Source: Salegentibacter tibetensis
Lineage (GTDB): Bacteria > Bacteroidota > Bacteroidia > Flavobacteriales > Flavobacteriaceae
Reading direction: 5' to 3'
NCBI RefSeq assembly: GCF_020164485.1
Contig: NZ_JAIQZA010000004.1
Span: 1-64,000, forward strand
Length of the DNA: 64,000 nt
Below the pieces are notes generated by a model that saw only the letters and a list, made by a program, of their open reading frames with translations, ran no database searches and was not told where the DNA came from. Below, in pieces: positions 20,587-30,082 of the stretch. Both the position numbers and the translations under genes were made by a program. Each line of letters begins with the position of its first letter. Within the stretch, counting starts at the first letter, position 1.

Positions 20587-21729
20587 ATGAAAGTATTAAT
20601 GCTTTACGATTATCCTCCATCGCCCGGCGGGTTGGCAACACAGGGAGATTTATTATATAAAGGTCTCCTGGAATTGGGGGTAGATGCCCATGCTGCCCAT
20701 TTTGAATCGGCTCAGGAAAAGGAATGGTATTATCGTTGGTTTAAGCCAGATCTTGCAGTGGGGGTAGGTTACTGGGGCCATACGCCGCAGTTAATTTTTC
20801 ATCCTCAAAGCCACGGAGTATTACCGGTGCCCTGGTTGGTGGCCGACGGATATATTGCAAATTATCATAAAGTGTTGAATGAACTACCGTTAATTTTAGT
20901 AACCTCCAATTGGGTGAAAGAAATGTATGTGCGTGATGGTATAAAACCCGATAATATTGAAGTTTTACCGGTGGGTTGTAATACCGATACATTTATTCCT
21001 TTTAAGAAAAATGATCCAAAAATTCTGGCGGTCCGGGAAGCTTTAGGGGTTTCTTCAGATCAAATAATGATTCTTACTGTTGGTGGCGATGCTGCTTCAA
21101 AAGGTGCCAGGGAAGTGATGGAAGCCCTTGCTATAATTAATGATGAATTTTCAAACTGGAAATATGTATGTAAAGTATGGCCGCAACCAAGAACCAAAGC
21201 ACAAAATTTATTGGATTTGGAATTGGCTAAAAAGCTAGGTATTGAAGATAAGATATTCTATGCAACCAATACTATTTCGCGAAATTTTATTCCTTATTTA
21301 ATTGGAGCTTGTGATATTTATGCAGCTCCTTCAAGACTCGAAGGATTTGGGATGCCCCAGGTAGAAGCAGGTGCCTGCGAAAAACCGGTAATAGGAATAA
21401 ATGCCATGGGAATGTTAGATACACTTGTGCACAAAGAAACTGCATTGCTGGCCGGGGTAGGTCAAAAGATTATTGCAAAAGAGGTTATCCTGGGTAAAGA
21501 ATCTGGTTTTGAGAAAAACCATAAAATAGTTTTTAATGAGCCCCGAACGGTAGATTACCGCGCCGATGTTCGGGATATAGCAACACATCTTTTAAGCCTA
21601 ATGCGAAACAAAACTTTGAGAGAAAGATTGGGTAAGAAGGGGAGGGAACGAGTGGTAGAAAATTTTGATTACAGGATAGTAGCGAAGAAGTTTTTAAAAA
21701 TCGTACAGGATAAATTAGGTATGGATTAA
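20587..21729 (+). CDS. GT4 family glycosyltransferase
   Basis: This 380-residue GT-B retaining transferase starts MKVLMLYDYPPSPGGLA, with the N-terminal glycine-rich loop. The C-terminal nucleotide-sugar site has the E-x7-E motif in LEGFGMPQVEAG followed by EKPVIG. The ATG at 20587 is preferred over one at 20539 because the family N-terminus begins there and the earlier one overlaps the PIG-L gene. The next gene begins 10 bases downstream. GT4 enzymes use GDP- or UDP-sugars. Mannosyl transfer is a reasonable guess given the GH130 gene in the same locus. Confidence 0.87.
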   Translation: MKVLMLYDYPPSPGGLATQGDLLYKGLLELGVDAHAAHFESAQEKEWYYRWFKPDLAVGVGYWGHTPQLIFHPQSHGVLPVPWLVADGYIANYHKVLNELPLILVTSNWVKEMYVRDGIKPDNIEVLPVGCNTDTFIPFKKNDPKILAVREALGVSSDQIMILTVGGDAASKGAREVMEALAIINDEFSNWKYVCKVWPQPRTKAQNLLDLELAKKLGIEDKIFYATNTISRNFIPYLIGACDIYAAPSRLEGFGMPQVEAGACEKPVIGINAMGMLDTLVHKETALLAGVGQKIIAKEVILGKESGFEKNHKIVFNEPRTVDYRADVRDIATHLLSLMRNKTLRERLGKKGRERVVENFDYRIVAKKFLKIVQDKLGMD

Positions 21730-21739
21730 AACGAAAGTG

Positions 21740-22930
21740 ATGACAACAGAAAATTTAAAATTAATCGATTCAGCGAAAGAGGCGGCAATAACTGTTCTTT
21801 TGCATAATTCAAAAGGACCATTTCTTGACTTGCCCAGAACTGCGGGTTGGGGATATCCGGAGCCATATACCCGGGATTTAATGTTTTCTGTTTTAGGAAT
21901 AGCAGTTTCAGGTAATTCCGAGCTTTTAGACAGCATCCGTAAAGTCCTGGAAACCTTAGCTGCAAATCAGTCAGAAAAGGGACATATGCCTTCCCTGGTT
22001 CACGACAGCGAAGATCGCGGGGCAAGTGATACCACCCCATTGTTTTTACTTGCTACTGAGATTTTTAGAAAGACTGTAAACGAGCCTGATTTCTTAAAAA
22101 ATGCGGTAGAAAAATCTTTACTCTGGATGGAGTATCAAAGTCCCAGAGATCGCTACCTCGTTGCCCAACAACCTACCAGTGACTGGCGCGATGAACAATG
22201 GGTACTGGGCTATGGACTTTTTGTAAATACGTTGGTTTATAGTTATTTGCAATTAATGGGCGATCACGACCGGGCAAAGAAGATGCATGATGAAATGGAG
22301 AAATTTACGATCATCCGGGACAGACAAGGAGAACATATACAGCAGAGGTTGGTTGTGAGAGATAAACCTCATTATGCTTTTTGGGCTTATAAGAATTTTA
22401 AAAGTGAAAGATTCGATTTGCTGGGCAATAGTCTCGCAATTCTTTCAGGGATGGCATCTTTTAAAACAGCAAAAGCTATTATTGAATGGATAGAAAAAGA
22501 ATGTGCAGAAATGAAAACCAGGGGAGAGTTAACAGTAGATTTACCACCAAATTTCTATCCCTTCATAAAACCTGAAGATTCAGATTGGCACAAACGTTAT
22601 GCTGATTACAACTTACCGGGAAATTATCATAATGGTGGAATATGGCCATTTATCTGCGGACTTTACGTAGCGGCTCTTGTTGCCGCTCAAAAATATGAAT
22701 TGGCAGAAATAAAACTTGTAGAACTTACTAAGCTTATAAAGCGGTCCAGAACAAAAGACCTTGACTTCGGGTTTAACGAATGGTTCAAATCACAAAATGG
22801 CGAACCCATGGGGCAGGATTGGCAAACCTGGAGTGCTGCGCTTTATCTTTATGCGGTAAAGTGTGTAGAAGAGAAAACCACGCCATTTTTTGATGAAATA
22901 AGAGCAGCTTCTTTTAGATATAATTCCTGA
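21740..22930 (+). CDS. (alpha/alpha)6-barrel glycosidase-like protein
   Basis: This 396-residue cytoplasmic protein has no signal peptide. It contains aromatic and acidic motifs such as GWGYPEPYTRD (about 36-46), GHMPSLVHD (about 81-89), TSDWRDEQWVLGYG (about 151) and YHNGGIWPF (about 294), all typical of helical-barrel glycosidases. It recalls GH100/GH15/GH63 proteins and amylo-glucosidases. I cannot assign it to one family. The acids Asp46, Asp152 and Glu155 are candidate catalytic residues. I start at the ATG at 21740, since a GTG lies directly before it. It is sandwiched between GT4 genes and presumably trims or phosphorolyses the same glycan. Confidence 0.7.
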   Translation: MTTENLKLIDSAKEAAITVLLHNSKGPFLDLPRTAGWGYPEPYTRDLMFSVLGIAVSGNSELLDSIRKVLETLAANQSEKGHMPSLVHDSEDRGASDTTPLFLLATEIFRKTVNEPDFLKNAVEKSLLWMEYQSPRDRYLVAQQPTSDWRDEQWVLGYGLFVNTLVYSYLQLMGDHDRAKKMHDEMEKFTIIRDRQGEHIQQRLVVRDKPHYAFWAYKNFKSERFDLLGNSLAILSGMASFKTAKAIIEWIEKECAEMKTRGELTVDLPPNFYPFIKPEDSDWHKRYADYNLPGNYHNGGIWPFICGLYVAALVAAQKYELAEIKLVELTKLIKRSRTKDLDFGFNEWFKSQNGEPMGQDWQTWSAALYLYAVKCVEEKTTPFFDEIRAASFRYNS

Positions 22931-23223
22931 ATGTTTTTAAAAACCCTGTCCATATTTTAGTAAAAGTTAACACATACGTTATAAAAGTCTTAGGTTAAAT
23001 AACCTTATCTTTAGAATCCCCCAATCCGATACCCGGATGTAATTTTATTTAGAATTCAGTATTTAAGATAAAGAAATACAGGTAAAAACTGCCCCAAAAC
23101 TATTTGAATACAGTCAGTACCTGGCTTTATAACACTTGCAAGAATTATAAATTCATTGAAGTGCTTTAACTATAGCTAAATGAAAAGGATAAATGCTGAA
23201 ATAAATATTAAAGCAGGTTCAAA
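22931..23223 (+). promoter_or_regulatory. Intergenic region with AGGTTA/TAACCT palindrome
   Basis: This 293-base gap lies between two glycan genes on the same strand. It holds a perfect 6-bp inverted repeat, AGGTTA-AA-TAACCT (22992-23005), and is otherwise AT-rich. It may contain a separate promoter for the 23224-26525 gene pair. No TAnnTTTG box was confidently seen. Confidence 0.3.
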
Positions 23224-25503
23224 ATGAAAATCACTTATATAGGTACATATCCGCCAAGAGAATGTGGTATTGGAACTTTTACCCAAAATCTGGCGTTTGC
23301 AATGACCGCAAAAGATCATCAGGGCGAAAAACTTAATAAGCGTCTGATAATTGCTATGAACGATTACGATGAAACGTACTCATACCCACCCGAGGTAAAA
23401 CTATGTATTCGACAGGAACAACAAGCCGATTATCTAAAAGCAGCAAATTTCATCAACTCCAACGGTGCCGATATCTGTATACTTGAACACGAATTTGGAA
23501 TTTTTGGAGGAAATGGAGGAGTTTATATTCTGCCATTATTGCATCACGTAAACATTCCGATAATTGTCACTTTGCATACTATTCTTGAAAATCCTTCCTA
23601 TACAGAAAAGGCAATTTTAAAGGAAATTTGTAAAATGGCCGATAAAGTGGTTGTAATGAGTGAAATGGCAATTGCTTTTTTAACTTCTATTTACGATGTT
23701 CCAAAAACAAAAATAGCTTTAATAGCACATGGGGTGCCCGATATTCATTTTGATAGAAAACAGTCTAAGGCAGAATTTAAACTGAAGAAGAAAAAAATAT
23801 TAATGACTTTTGGGTTTATCGGTAGGAATAAAGGAATTGAAACTGTAATAAAAGCCTTACCTCAAATCATCAAAAAACATCCTGATATTCTCTATATGGT
23901 TTTAGGAAAAACACATCCTAATGTGCTACGCAGTTCGGGGGAAGAATACAGGAATTATCTACAATTACTTACTAAAAACCTGAAGCTTAAGGGGCACGTT
24001 TTATTATTAAATGAGTTTATTGATGAAACTGAATTGTTTAGATATTTATCTGCTTGCGATATCTACATAACCCCATATGTTAACGAAGCCCAGATTACCA
24101 GCGGTACGCTTTCTTATGCTATGGGTACTGGTTGTGCGGTGGTTTCCACCCCATATTGGCACGCTGCAGAGTTGCTTCAAGGTGGTAAAGGCTGCCTTTT
24201 CAACTTTAACGATCCCGATGACCTTGCTTTTACACTCAATGAGTTATTAGATAATCCCGAAAAATTAAAAGGTATTCAAGAGAAAGCATATAAATATGGC
24301 AAAGAAATTAAATGGCCCAGGATAGGGGAGAAATATTTAGAACTCGCCAAAAGCATTCTAAAATCGCCTAAGAAAGAAAGTGTAAATGAAGAGGGAAGCA
24401 TAATAGATCCTTTACTACTTCCAACATTTTCCCTGGCTCATATTAAAAGGTTAACCGATGATACGGGAATTATACAGCACGCAAAATTTGGAATTCCCAA
24501 CCTTAAAGAAGGTTATTGCCTGGATGATAATGCAAGGGCTCTGTTAATGTCTTTAATGGCTTACAACCAGAAAAAAAATCCTTTAGCGCTGGAGTTAATG
24601 CCTATTTATCTTAGTTACATTCATTATATGCAGAATGAAGATGGAACATTCAGGAACTTTCTAAGCTTTAACCGAAATTTTTTAGATATAACCGGCTCCG
24701 AAGATTCTTTTGGAAGGACCATTTGGGCTCTGGGATATTTAATGGGCAATGCACCAAATGATGCCTATTATCAAAATGGAAAATTGGTTTTCTTTAACGC
24801 GGTACCAAATTTTGAAAAAATAAAATCTATTCGAAGCATTGCTTATACTATTATTGGGATATGTTACTACTTGAAAAGTAATCCCGCCGACGAAGAAATG
24901 ATTATGCGCTTAAAGAACCTAAGCTCAAAATTAGTAACACATTATGAGGAAAATAGCTCTAAAGATTGGAATTGGTTTGAAACTTTACTTGCCTACGATA
25001 ATGGAATTTTACCCTTATCTCTACTTCACGCTACCCAAATTTTAAATGATGACCATATAGAAACGATAGCTCTGGAATCTATGGAATTTCTTACTGAACA
25101 AACTTTAAAAAATGGATATCTTTCAATTATAGGTAATAAGAATTGGTATGTAAAAGGCGGGGAAAGATCTATGTTCGCACAACAGCCTGTAGACGCTTTG
25201 GCAATGGTGCTTATGTATTATCAGGCATTTTTGCTTACAAAGGATAAAGAGTTTTTAAATAAATTATTTCTTTCATTTATGTGGTTTTTAGGTGAGAACG
25301 ATTTGCGAATGAGCCTTTATGATTTTGATACCAAAGGTTGCTGTGATGGAATTGAAAAATACGGAGTCAATAGAAATCAGGGCGCAGAGAGTTCACTTGC
25401 GTATTTAATTTCCCATCTTACCGTTCTCCAGGCTTATGATGAACTCTATAAAACCGAAGAATTTAAATCTGCCAATCTCCCAAAAATAATGGTTAATAAC
25501 TGA
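23224..25503 (+). CDS. GT4 glycosyltransferase fused to a helical glycosidase-like domain
   Basis: This 759-residue protein has two parts. Residues 1 to about 390 form a GT-B fold, with the N-terminal loop YPPRECGIGTFT, the acceptor-side EHEFGIFGGN, GFIGRNKGIE (about 198-207) starting the C-terminal half, and PYVNEAQITSG in place of the usual E-x7-E. Residues about 400-755 are helical with repeated aromatic motifs (GYCLDDNARAL, EDSFGRTIWALGY, YGVNRNQGAESSLAYL), like an (alpha/alpha)6 hydrolase or phosphorylase-type barrel. No signal peptide is present, so it should be cytoplasmic. The stop and the next start overlap by one base (TGATG), so it is coupled to the following GT4. Synthesis and processing in one chain is an inference. 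Confidence 0.8.
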   Translation: MKITYIGTYPPRECGIGTFTQNLAFAMTAKDHQGEKLNKRLIIAMNDYDETYSYPPEVKLCIRQEQQADYLKAANFINSNGADICILEHEFGIFGGNGGVYILPLLHHVNIPIIVTLHTILENPSYTEKAILKEICKMADKVVVMSEMAIAFLTSIYDVPKTKIALIAHGVPDIHFDRKQSKAEFKLKKKKILMTFGFIGRNKGIETVIKALPQIIKKHPDILYMVLGKTHPNVLRSSGEEYRNYLQLLTKNLKLKGHVLLLNEFIDETELFRYLSACDIYITPYVNEAQITSGTLSYAMGTGCAVVSTPYWHAAELLQGGKGCLFNFNDPDDLAFTLNELLDNPEKLKGIQEKAYKYGKEIKWPRIGEKYLELAKSILKSPKKESVNEEGSIIDPLLLPTFSLAHIKRLTDDTGIIQHAKFGIPNLKEGYCLDDNARALLMSLMAYNQKKNPLALELMPIYLSYIHYMQNEDGTFRNFLSFNRNFLDITGSEDSFGRTIWALGYLMGNAPNDAYYQNGKLVFFNAVPNFEKIKSIRSIAYTIIGICYYLKSNPADEEMIMRLKNLSSKLVTHYEENSSKDWNWFETLLAYDNGILPLSLLHATQILNDDHIETIALESMEFLTEQTLKNGYLSIIGNKNWYVKGGERSMFAQQPVDALAMVLMYYQAFLLTKDKEFLNKLFLSFMWFLGENDLRMSLYDFDTKGCCDGIEKYGVNRNQGAESSLAYLISHLTVLQAYDELYKTEEFKSANLPKIMVNN

Positions 25504-26525
25504 TGAAAATTGCAGTTTTATCACCAATAGCCTGGCGTACGCCTCCAGAAAAATACGGCCCCTGGGAACAGGTGGCTTCAAATATTACCGAGGGATTAGT
25601 CGAAAAAGGCCATGAGGTAACGCTTTTTGCAACGGCCAATTCCATTACTAAAGCAAAATTGAAATGGGTCTGCAAACTACCCTACGAAATTGATAAGGAG
25701 AATGACCCAAAAGTGATGGAATGTTTGCACATAAGTCATCTAATGGAGCAAGCTGACCGATTTGATATAATTCACAACCATTTCGATTTTCTCCCTTTGA
25801 GTTATTCAGGTCTTATTACAACACCAATGTTAACCACTATTCATGGTTTTTCATCTCCCAAAATACTTCTGGTTTATAAGAAGTACAATGCATCAACCTC
25901 TTATGTCTCTATTTCAAATTCAGACAGAAATAAAGAACTCGACTATCTCACTACTATTTATCATGGTCTTGATCCTGGAAAATTTACTTTCGGAAAACAC
26001 AAAGAGAATTATTTACTTTACTTCGGAAGAATACATCCACATAAAGGAGCTCACGCCGCTATTGAGATTGCCAGGAAGGCAGGTTTCCCGCTAAAAATTG
26101 CCGGACTTATTCAGGATGAAGCATATTTTAATTCAGAAATAAAACCTTTTATAGATAATAAAAATGTTCATTACCTGGGGAATGTAGGCCCCGAAGCACG
26201 GGATGAATTACTTGGGGGGGCAAAGGCGTTACTACATCCCATATTTTTTGAAGAGCCCTTCGGGTTAAGCGTGTTGGAAGCTATGATGTGCGGCACACCG
26301 GTAATCGCGTTTAAAAGAGGAAGTATGCCGGAACTAATCATAGAGGGAAAAACCGGATTTTTACCGGGGAATATTTCAGATGCTGTTTTCGCGATAAAAG
26401 CTTTAGATAAAATTGATACCAAAACCTGTAGAGACTATGCAGTCAGAAATTTCAGTCTGGAAGCCATGGTCGATGCTTATGTAGAAGCTTATAAAGCTAC
26501 AATAAAAAAGAAATCAGTTAAATGA
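25503..26525 (+). CDS. GT4 family glycosyltransferase
   Basis: This 340-residue GT-B retaining transferase starts MKIAVLSPIAWRTPPEKYGP with the substrate loop, followed by HNHFDFLPL. The C-terminal half opens with YLLYFGRIHPHKG and contains the nucleotide-sugar motif FFEEPFGLSVLEA followed by CGTPVIA. The E-x7-E pair is intact, so it should be active. It starts inside the stop codon of the fusion gene and ends 5 bases before the end of the convergent GH130 gene. It is probably the third glycosyltransferase acting on the same product. Confidence 0.88.
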   Translation: MKIAVLSPIAWRTPPEKYGPWEQVASNITEGLVEKGHEVTLFATANSITKAKLKWVCKLPYEIDKENDPKVMECLHISHLMEQADRFDIIHNHFDFLPLSYSGLITTPMLTTIHGFSSPKILLVYKKYNASTSYVSISNSDRNKELDYLTTIYHGLDPGKFTFGKHKENYLLYFGRIHPHKGAHAAIEIARKAGFPLKIAGLIQDEAYFNSEIKPFIDNKNVHYLGNVGPEARDELLGGAKALLHPIFFEEPFGLSVLEAMMCGTPVIAFKRGSMPELIIEGKTGFLPGNISDAVFAIKALDKIDTKTCRDYAVRNFSLEAMVDAYVEAYKATIKKKSVK

Positions 26526-26530
26526 AGTAT

Positions 26531-28003
26531 TTACCTTTTCTTCAAAGCACTAAATAATTCAGCCAAATTCACAACTGCATACGTAGAAGAGTAGTCTGAT
26601 AGGGCATAGGGTAATATAAGGCTTGTGTTGTGAATTAATGCTCCGCAGGAGTAAACCACATTGGGAACATAACCTTCCCTTTCATGCTCAAGTGGTGTAA
26701 CTAAAGGTTCTTCAAGTCTGCCTATTTCTTTGGTAGGATCTTCCAGGTCAAAAAGTGAAGCTCCAATACAATAACGACGCATTGGTCCTACACCATGCGT
26801 GATAATTAACCAGCCTTCTGTGGTATATAAGGGCGATCCACAGTTGCCAATTTGTGTAAATTCCCAGGGATATTTTGGTTCCTGAAGCATCACAGGATTC
26901 TTCCATAATGTAGTTCTTTCAGAATACATGATATAATTGTTCACCCCATCAATTCTCGCCAGCATCGCATATTTACCTTTTATTTTTGTAGGAAAAAGCG
27001 CTAAATTCTTATTTTGAGCTCCTTCGCCATGAAGTGGCATAATCCTGAAAGTATAAAAATCATCGGTATAAAGAAGTTTAGGCAGAATGGTGTGACCATT
27101 ATACGCGGTATAGGTAGCATATACTTTTATTTCGCCATCTTCATCAATAAACCTAACAAATCGGGCATCTTCTATCCCGCTGCTTTCCGATTGTGAAATT
27201 GGGAAAATTACGCGGGCCGAGAGATCTGCATCGTGTTTAAATTCAATGTCGTAAAAGGAATCTACCAACCAGGTCATTTCTTTAAGAGCTCTTTTTCTTT
27301 CAGCAATCATATTCGTATCCTCCAGGATTCTATTTACTTCCTGTTTTAAAGAATAATATTCAAATTTATCTGGTAGCCTGTTCATGATAGCGTTTGAAAA
27401 TTTTGTAGGAATTTCCATTTCTGCAAGTCGCTCTATAAAGCGCTTTTTATCATATAATTTTTTATGTAGGATCTCTGCTTTATCAATATGATTGCCGATT
27501 TTCATTAAATGCAGATCATTATTTTTATCCAGGATTCCCCTTCTAAATACTAATGATGAAATATGGCCTTCTCCAGTGGCCCTAAAGGAAATAATCACTC
27601 TTTTTTCGCCTTTTTCTAAATAGGTTTGGTCAAAATCTTCAATCATAGAAGGATTGAAAAAGGCGGCCGATTCCAAAGCAAACTCCATGGTGCAATAAGA
27701 ACCTATGAGTAATTTTCTTTCATCAGAAAGACCGGTATAGTTAACCTGCATTTCCTCAATAATATGTTGAATATTAGAGCAATGTCTAAAAAAGACCTTG
27801 GAAATATTACGGTGTCGTCTGGAAAATTCCCTTAAGGTCTGTTCTAAGGTTTGACTAACCTGGAAGTCACTCATCGCTAAAATCCTGGCCACAAGATCTT
27901 GAGTTCTTTGATCACCATTCATAAAAAACCGGGCCACAACCCGACTTGAGTCAGGCATAAACTTGATATTTTTTCGTTGTACTGAAACTCTCATGATATG
28001 CAC
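26531..28003 (-). CDS. N-extended GH130 family protein (mannosyl phosphorylase/mannosidase-like)
   Basis: This 490-residue five-bladed propeller belongs to glycoside hydrolase family 130, which contains beta-mannoside phosphorylases and beta-1,2-mannosidases. The key motif GIEDAR (about 273-278) holds the Asp used as general acid in the phosphorylases. KNLALFPTKIKGKY and then LARIDG correspond to the phosphorylase LFPEK...LHRP region, but the HRP part is replaced, so hydrolase or transferase activity is possible. About 130 residues precede the propeller (an R-rich start, then an amphipathic helical region), longer than typical enzymes of about 350 residues. There is no signal peptide. It is convergent with the GT4 genes. 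Eukaryotic GT108 mannosyltransferases are relatives of this family. Confidence 0.85.
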   Translation of the reverse strand: MHIMRVSVQRKNIKFMPDSSRVVARFFMNGDQRTQDLVARILAMSDFQVSQTLEQTLREFSRRHRNISKVFFRHCSNIQHIIEEMQVNYTGLSDERKLLIGSYCTMEFALESAAFFNPSMIEDFDQTYLEKGEKRVIISFRATGEGHISSLVFRRGILDKNNDLHLMKIGNHIDKAEILHKKLYDKKRFIERLAEMEIPTKFSNAIMNRLPDKFEYYSLKQEVNRILEDTNMIAERKRALKEMTWLVDSFYDIEFKHDADLSARVIFPISQSESSGIEDARFVRFIDEDGEIKVYATYTAYNGHTILPKLLYTDDFYTFRIMPLHGEGAQNKNLALFPTKIKGKYAMLARIDGVNNYIMYSERTTLWKNPVMLQEPKYPWEFTQIGNCGSPLYTTEGWLIITHGVGPMRRYCIGASLFDLEDPTKEIGRLEEPLVTPLEHEREGYVPNVVYSCGALIHNTSLILPYALSDYSSTYAVVNLAELFSALKKR

Positions 28004-28198
28004 TTTTATAGAGGTAAACCTCTTAAAGATAGTTCATAAGCAGAACTTAAGAGGATTTTTAATCTTAATTTTTTATGAAAAAATAAAGAACGATAGGACT
28101 AGGAGAGAATAATTGATATTAGAAATTCTTTGAAAATAGAACCGCTTTTTTCTAATTATTAGCAAGATATTTATATCTGCTTCTACAAAAACAAAAAC

Positions 28199-28231
28199 CC
28201 TGTAAGTTATAGGCTTACAGGATTTTTTTTG
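28199..28231 (-). terminator. Bidirectional Rho-independent terminator
   Basis: CCTGTAAG (28199-28206) and CTTACAGG (28214-28221) form a perfect 8-bp stem with a T-run on each strand outside it (T8 on +; GGTTTTTGTTTTT on -). It lies about 110 bases beyond the stop of the amidohydrolase gene on the minus strand and about 190 bases before the GH130 start. The rest of the 335-base gap shows nothing recognisable. Confidence 0.8.
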
Positions 28232-28338
28232 TTTTTTCTTAAAACGGAAGAGACAGTGAGTTTCTTCTATATTTTATAGTGGGGATTTCTGTCTTAACGT
28301 GTTGAAGCTGGTCGCAACAATGGTATCAAATTCCATGA

Positions 28339-29925
28339 TTACTGCTTTATTCCGGGTTGATTAAATTTAAATCCGGACTCTTCTTTTTTCCTGTCTACCA
28401 TTTCCTTTACATCCTGAAGCAGTTTTTTAGCATCATAGATTATCCCGTCTTTGATAGTGTATTTCACCCCGCCAACACGCACTACTTCGTTTTCATCTGT
28501 AAGTTTGATGGCGCCGGTACCATAAAGTACTTTAAAGTTGGCAAGGGGATTCTCTTCCACCAGGACAAAATCTGCCAGCTTGCCCACTTCTACAGATCCC
28601 AGATCATCTTCTACTCCTAATACCTCTGCACCGTTAAGGGTGGCTGCCATGATAACTTCCATAGGATGCAGGCCGGCCTCCCGCAGTAATTCCAGCTCTC
28701 GTATATATGCAAAACCATAAAGCTGAAAAATAAACCCGGAATCTGATCCTGCTACAACACGACCCCCGCGGTTTTTGTATTCATTTACAAAATCCATCCA
28801 TTTGCGATAATTCTTTTTCCAGGCCACTTCTTCTTCTGTACCCCAAAAGTGCCAGTAGGAACCGTGGGAAATCTTGCTGGGCTGATAGAATTTCCAGAGA
28901 GAAGGCAGGGTGTAGTCAGCGTGCCACTCGGCAGTGCGTGCTCTCATTAGATCTCGGCTGGCCTCATAAATATTGAAAGTAGGGGAAAGAGTGAAATCGA
29001 GTTTCAGGAGTTCTGTCATCACGGAGTTCCATTTTTCACTACCGGGTTCCGCAGCCTGCTCCCAAAGTTTTCCTGCTTCACGGAACCTGTCCTGTTCATT
29101 GTTATAATTATAGTCGGCGGGATAATCTTGCACCGTACGGTTTGTGAACAGAGCTTCGGGTAGGCCATACCAGTGCTCCATACTATTAAGTCCCGCCCGT
29201 GCCGAATGAAGCGCGTTCCATTTGGCCACTGCCATTTGAGCGTGGTGGGCCGTAGCCCTTAATCCAACTTTTTTATTTTCATCCAGGGCCGCTTCCATGA
29301 TTTTTGGTGGAGCGCCGAAGAATTTTATTCCATCTGCTCCTCGTTTTGCATTTTCCCTTACCCATTCCCGGGCTTGTTTCGGGCTGGAGATATCTTCCTT
29401 GCTTCCCTGGCCAAATGCGGTGTAGGCATAAAGACGGGGGGCAGTGATCTCATTGGCTGCACTTTTATTTTTTTGGTCCAATACCCAGTCTAGTCCGTTC
29501 CCGGCAGAAGGATCTCTAACCGTGGTTATTCCGTGAGCCATCCATAGCTTAAAAACATATTCAGCATCTGCTCCCTGTGCACTGCCACCAATGTGCCCGT
29601 GCGCATCTATAAAACCGGGAAGGAGGTACATTCCTGTGGCATCTATTTCTTTTCCACCTGCTTTCAACTCAGGTCTTTTAGATGCATCGATCTCCACTCC
29701 GGGATAACCCACAACATGAACCCCGGTGATACGATTTTTATTAACCACTATGTCCACCGGTCCCGTTGGTGGGGCACCGTTCCCGTTAATAAGCGTCACG
29801 CCCCTTATGATAAGTTGCGGCCAGGGACCCTCCCCCTCAGCTCGTGGTGGGGCTTTTTCTACCTGGGCGGTGCTTAGTTGGAATATAAAGAATAACAGGA
29901 ATAGGGTTAAGGTGGATCTTATCAT
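28339..29925 (-). CDS. Secreted metal-dependent amidohydrolase (imidazolonepropionase-like)
   Basis: This 528-residue amidohydrolase-superfamily enzyme has a Sec signal peptide (residues 1-20, ending STA-Q), so it is periplasmic. Metal ligands and catalytic residues are visible: His109 and His111 in FIDAHGHIG, Lys201 in DGIKFFG, the His227/His228 region in ATAHHAQ, His251 in SMEHWYG and Asp in AGSDSGF. ADFVLVEENPL closes the composite beta domain. Members hydrolyse cyclic amides, dipeptides or lactones. The exact substrate is not readable. The gene appears to be single, with its own terminator. Confidence 0.88.
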   Translation of the reverse strand: MIRSTLTLFLLFFIFQLSTAQVEKAPPRAEGEGPWPQLIIRGVTLINGNGAPPTGPVDIVVNKNRITGVHVVGYPGVEIDASKRPELKAGGKEIDATGMYLLPGFIDAHGHIGGSAQGADAEYVFKLWMAHGITTVRDPSAGNGLDWVLDQKNKSAANEITAPRLYAYTAFGQGSKEDISSPKQAREWVRENAKRGADGIKFFGAPPKIMEAALDENKKVGLRATAHHAQMAVAKWNALHSARAGLNSMEHWYGLPEALFTNRTVQDYPADYNYNNEQDRFREAGKLWEQAAEPGSEKWNSVMTELLKLDFTLSPTFNIYEASRDLMRARTAEWHADYTLPSLWKFYQPSKISHGSYWHFWGTEEEVAWKKNYRKWMDFVNEYKNRGGRVVAGSDSGFIFQLYGFAYIRELELLREAGLHPMEVIMAATLNGAEVLGVEDDLGSVEVGKLADFVLVEENPLANFKVLYGTGAIKLTDENEVVRVGGVKYTIKDGIIYDAKKLLQDVKEMVDRKKEESGFKFNQPGIKQ

Positions 29926-30082
29926 GTTTAAAAACTGGTTTTGATATGAATAATTTCAAATATAAAATATTTTATTAGTCTCTGTTCCCGGTTTTAAATT
30001 TTCAAATACTATTGGTTGATAAAAAAGAATGACTATTATATTTCACCTCTATGAGGCTTAAAAAAACGCAAACACTTATTTT

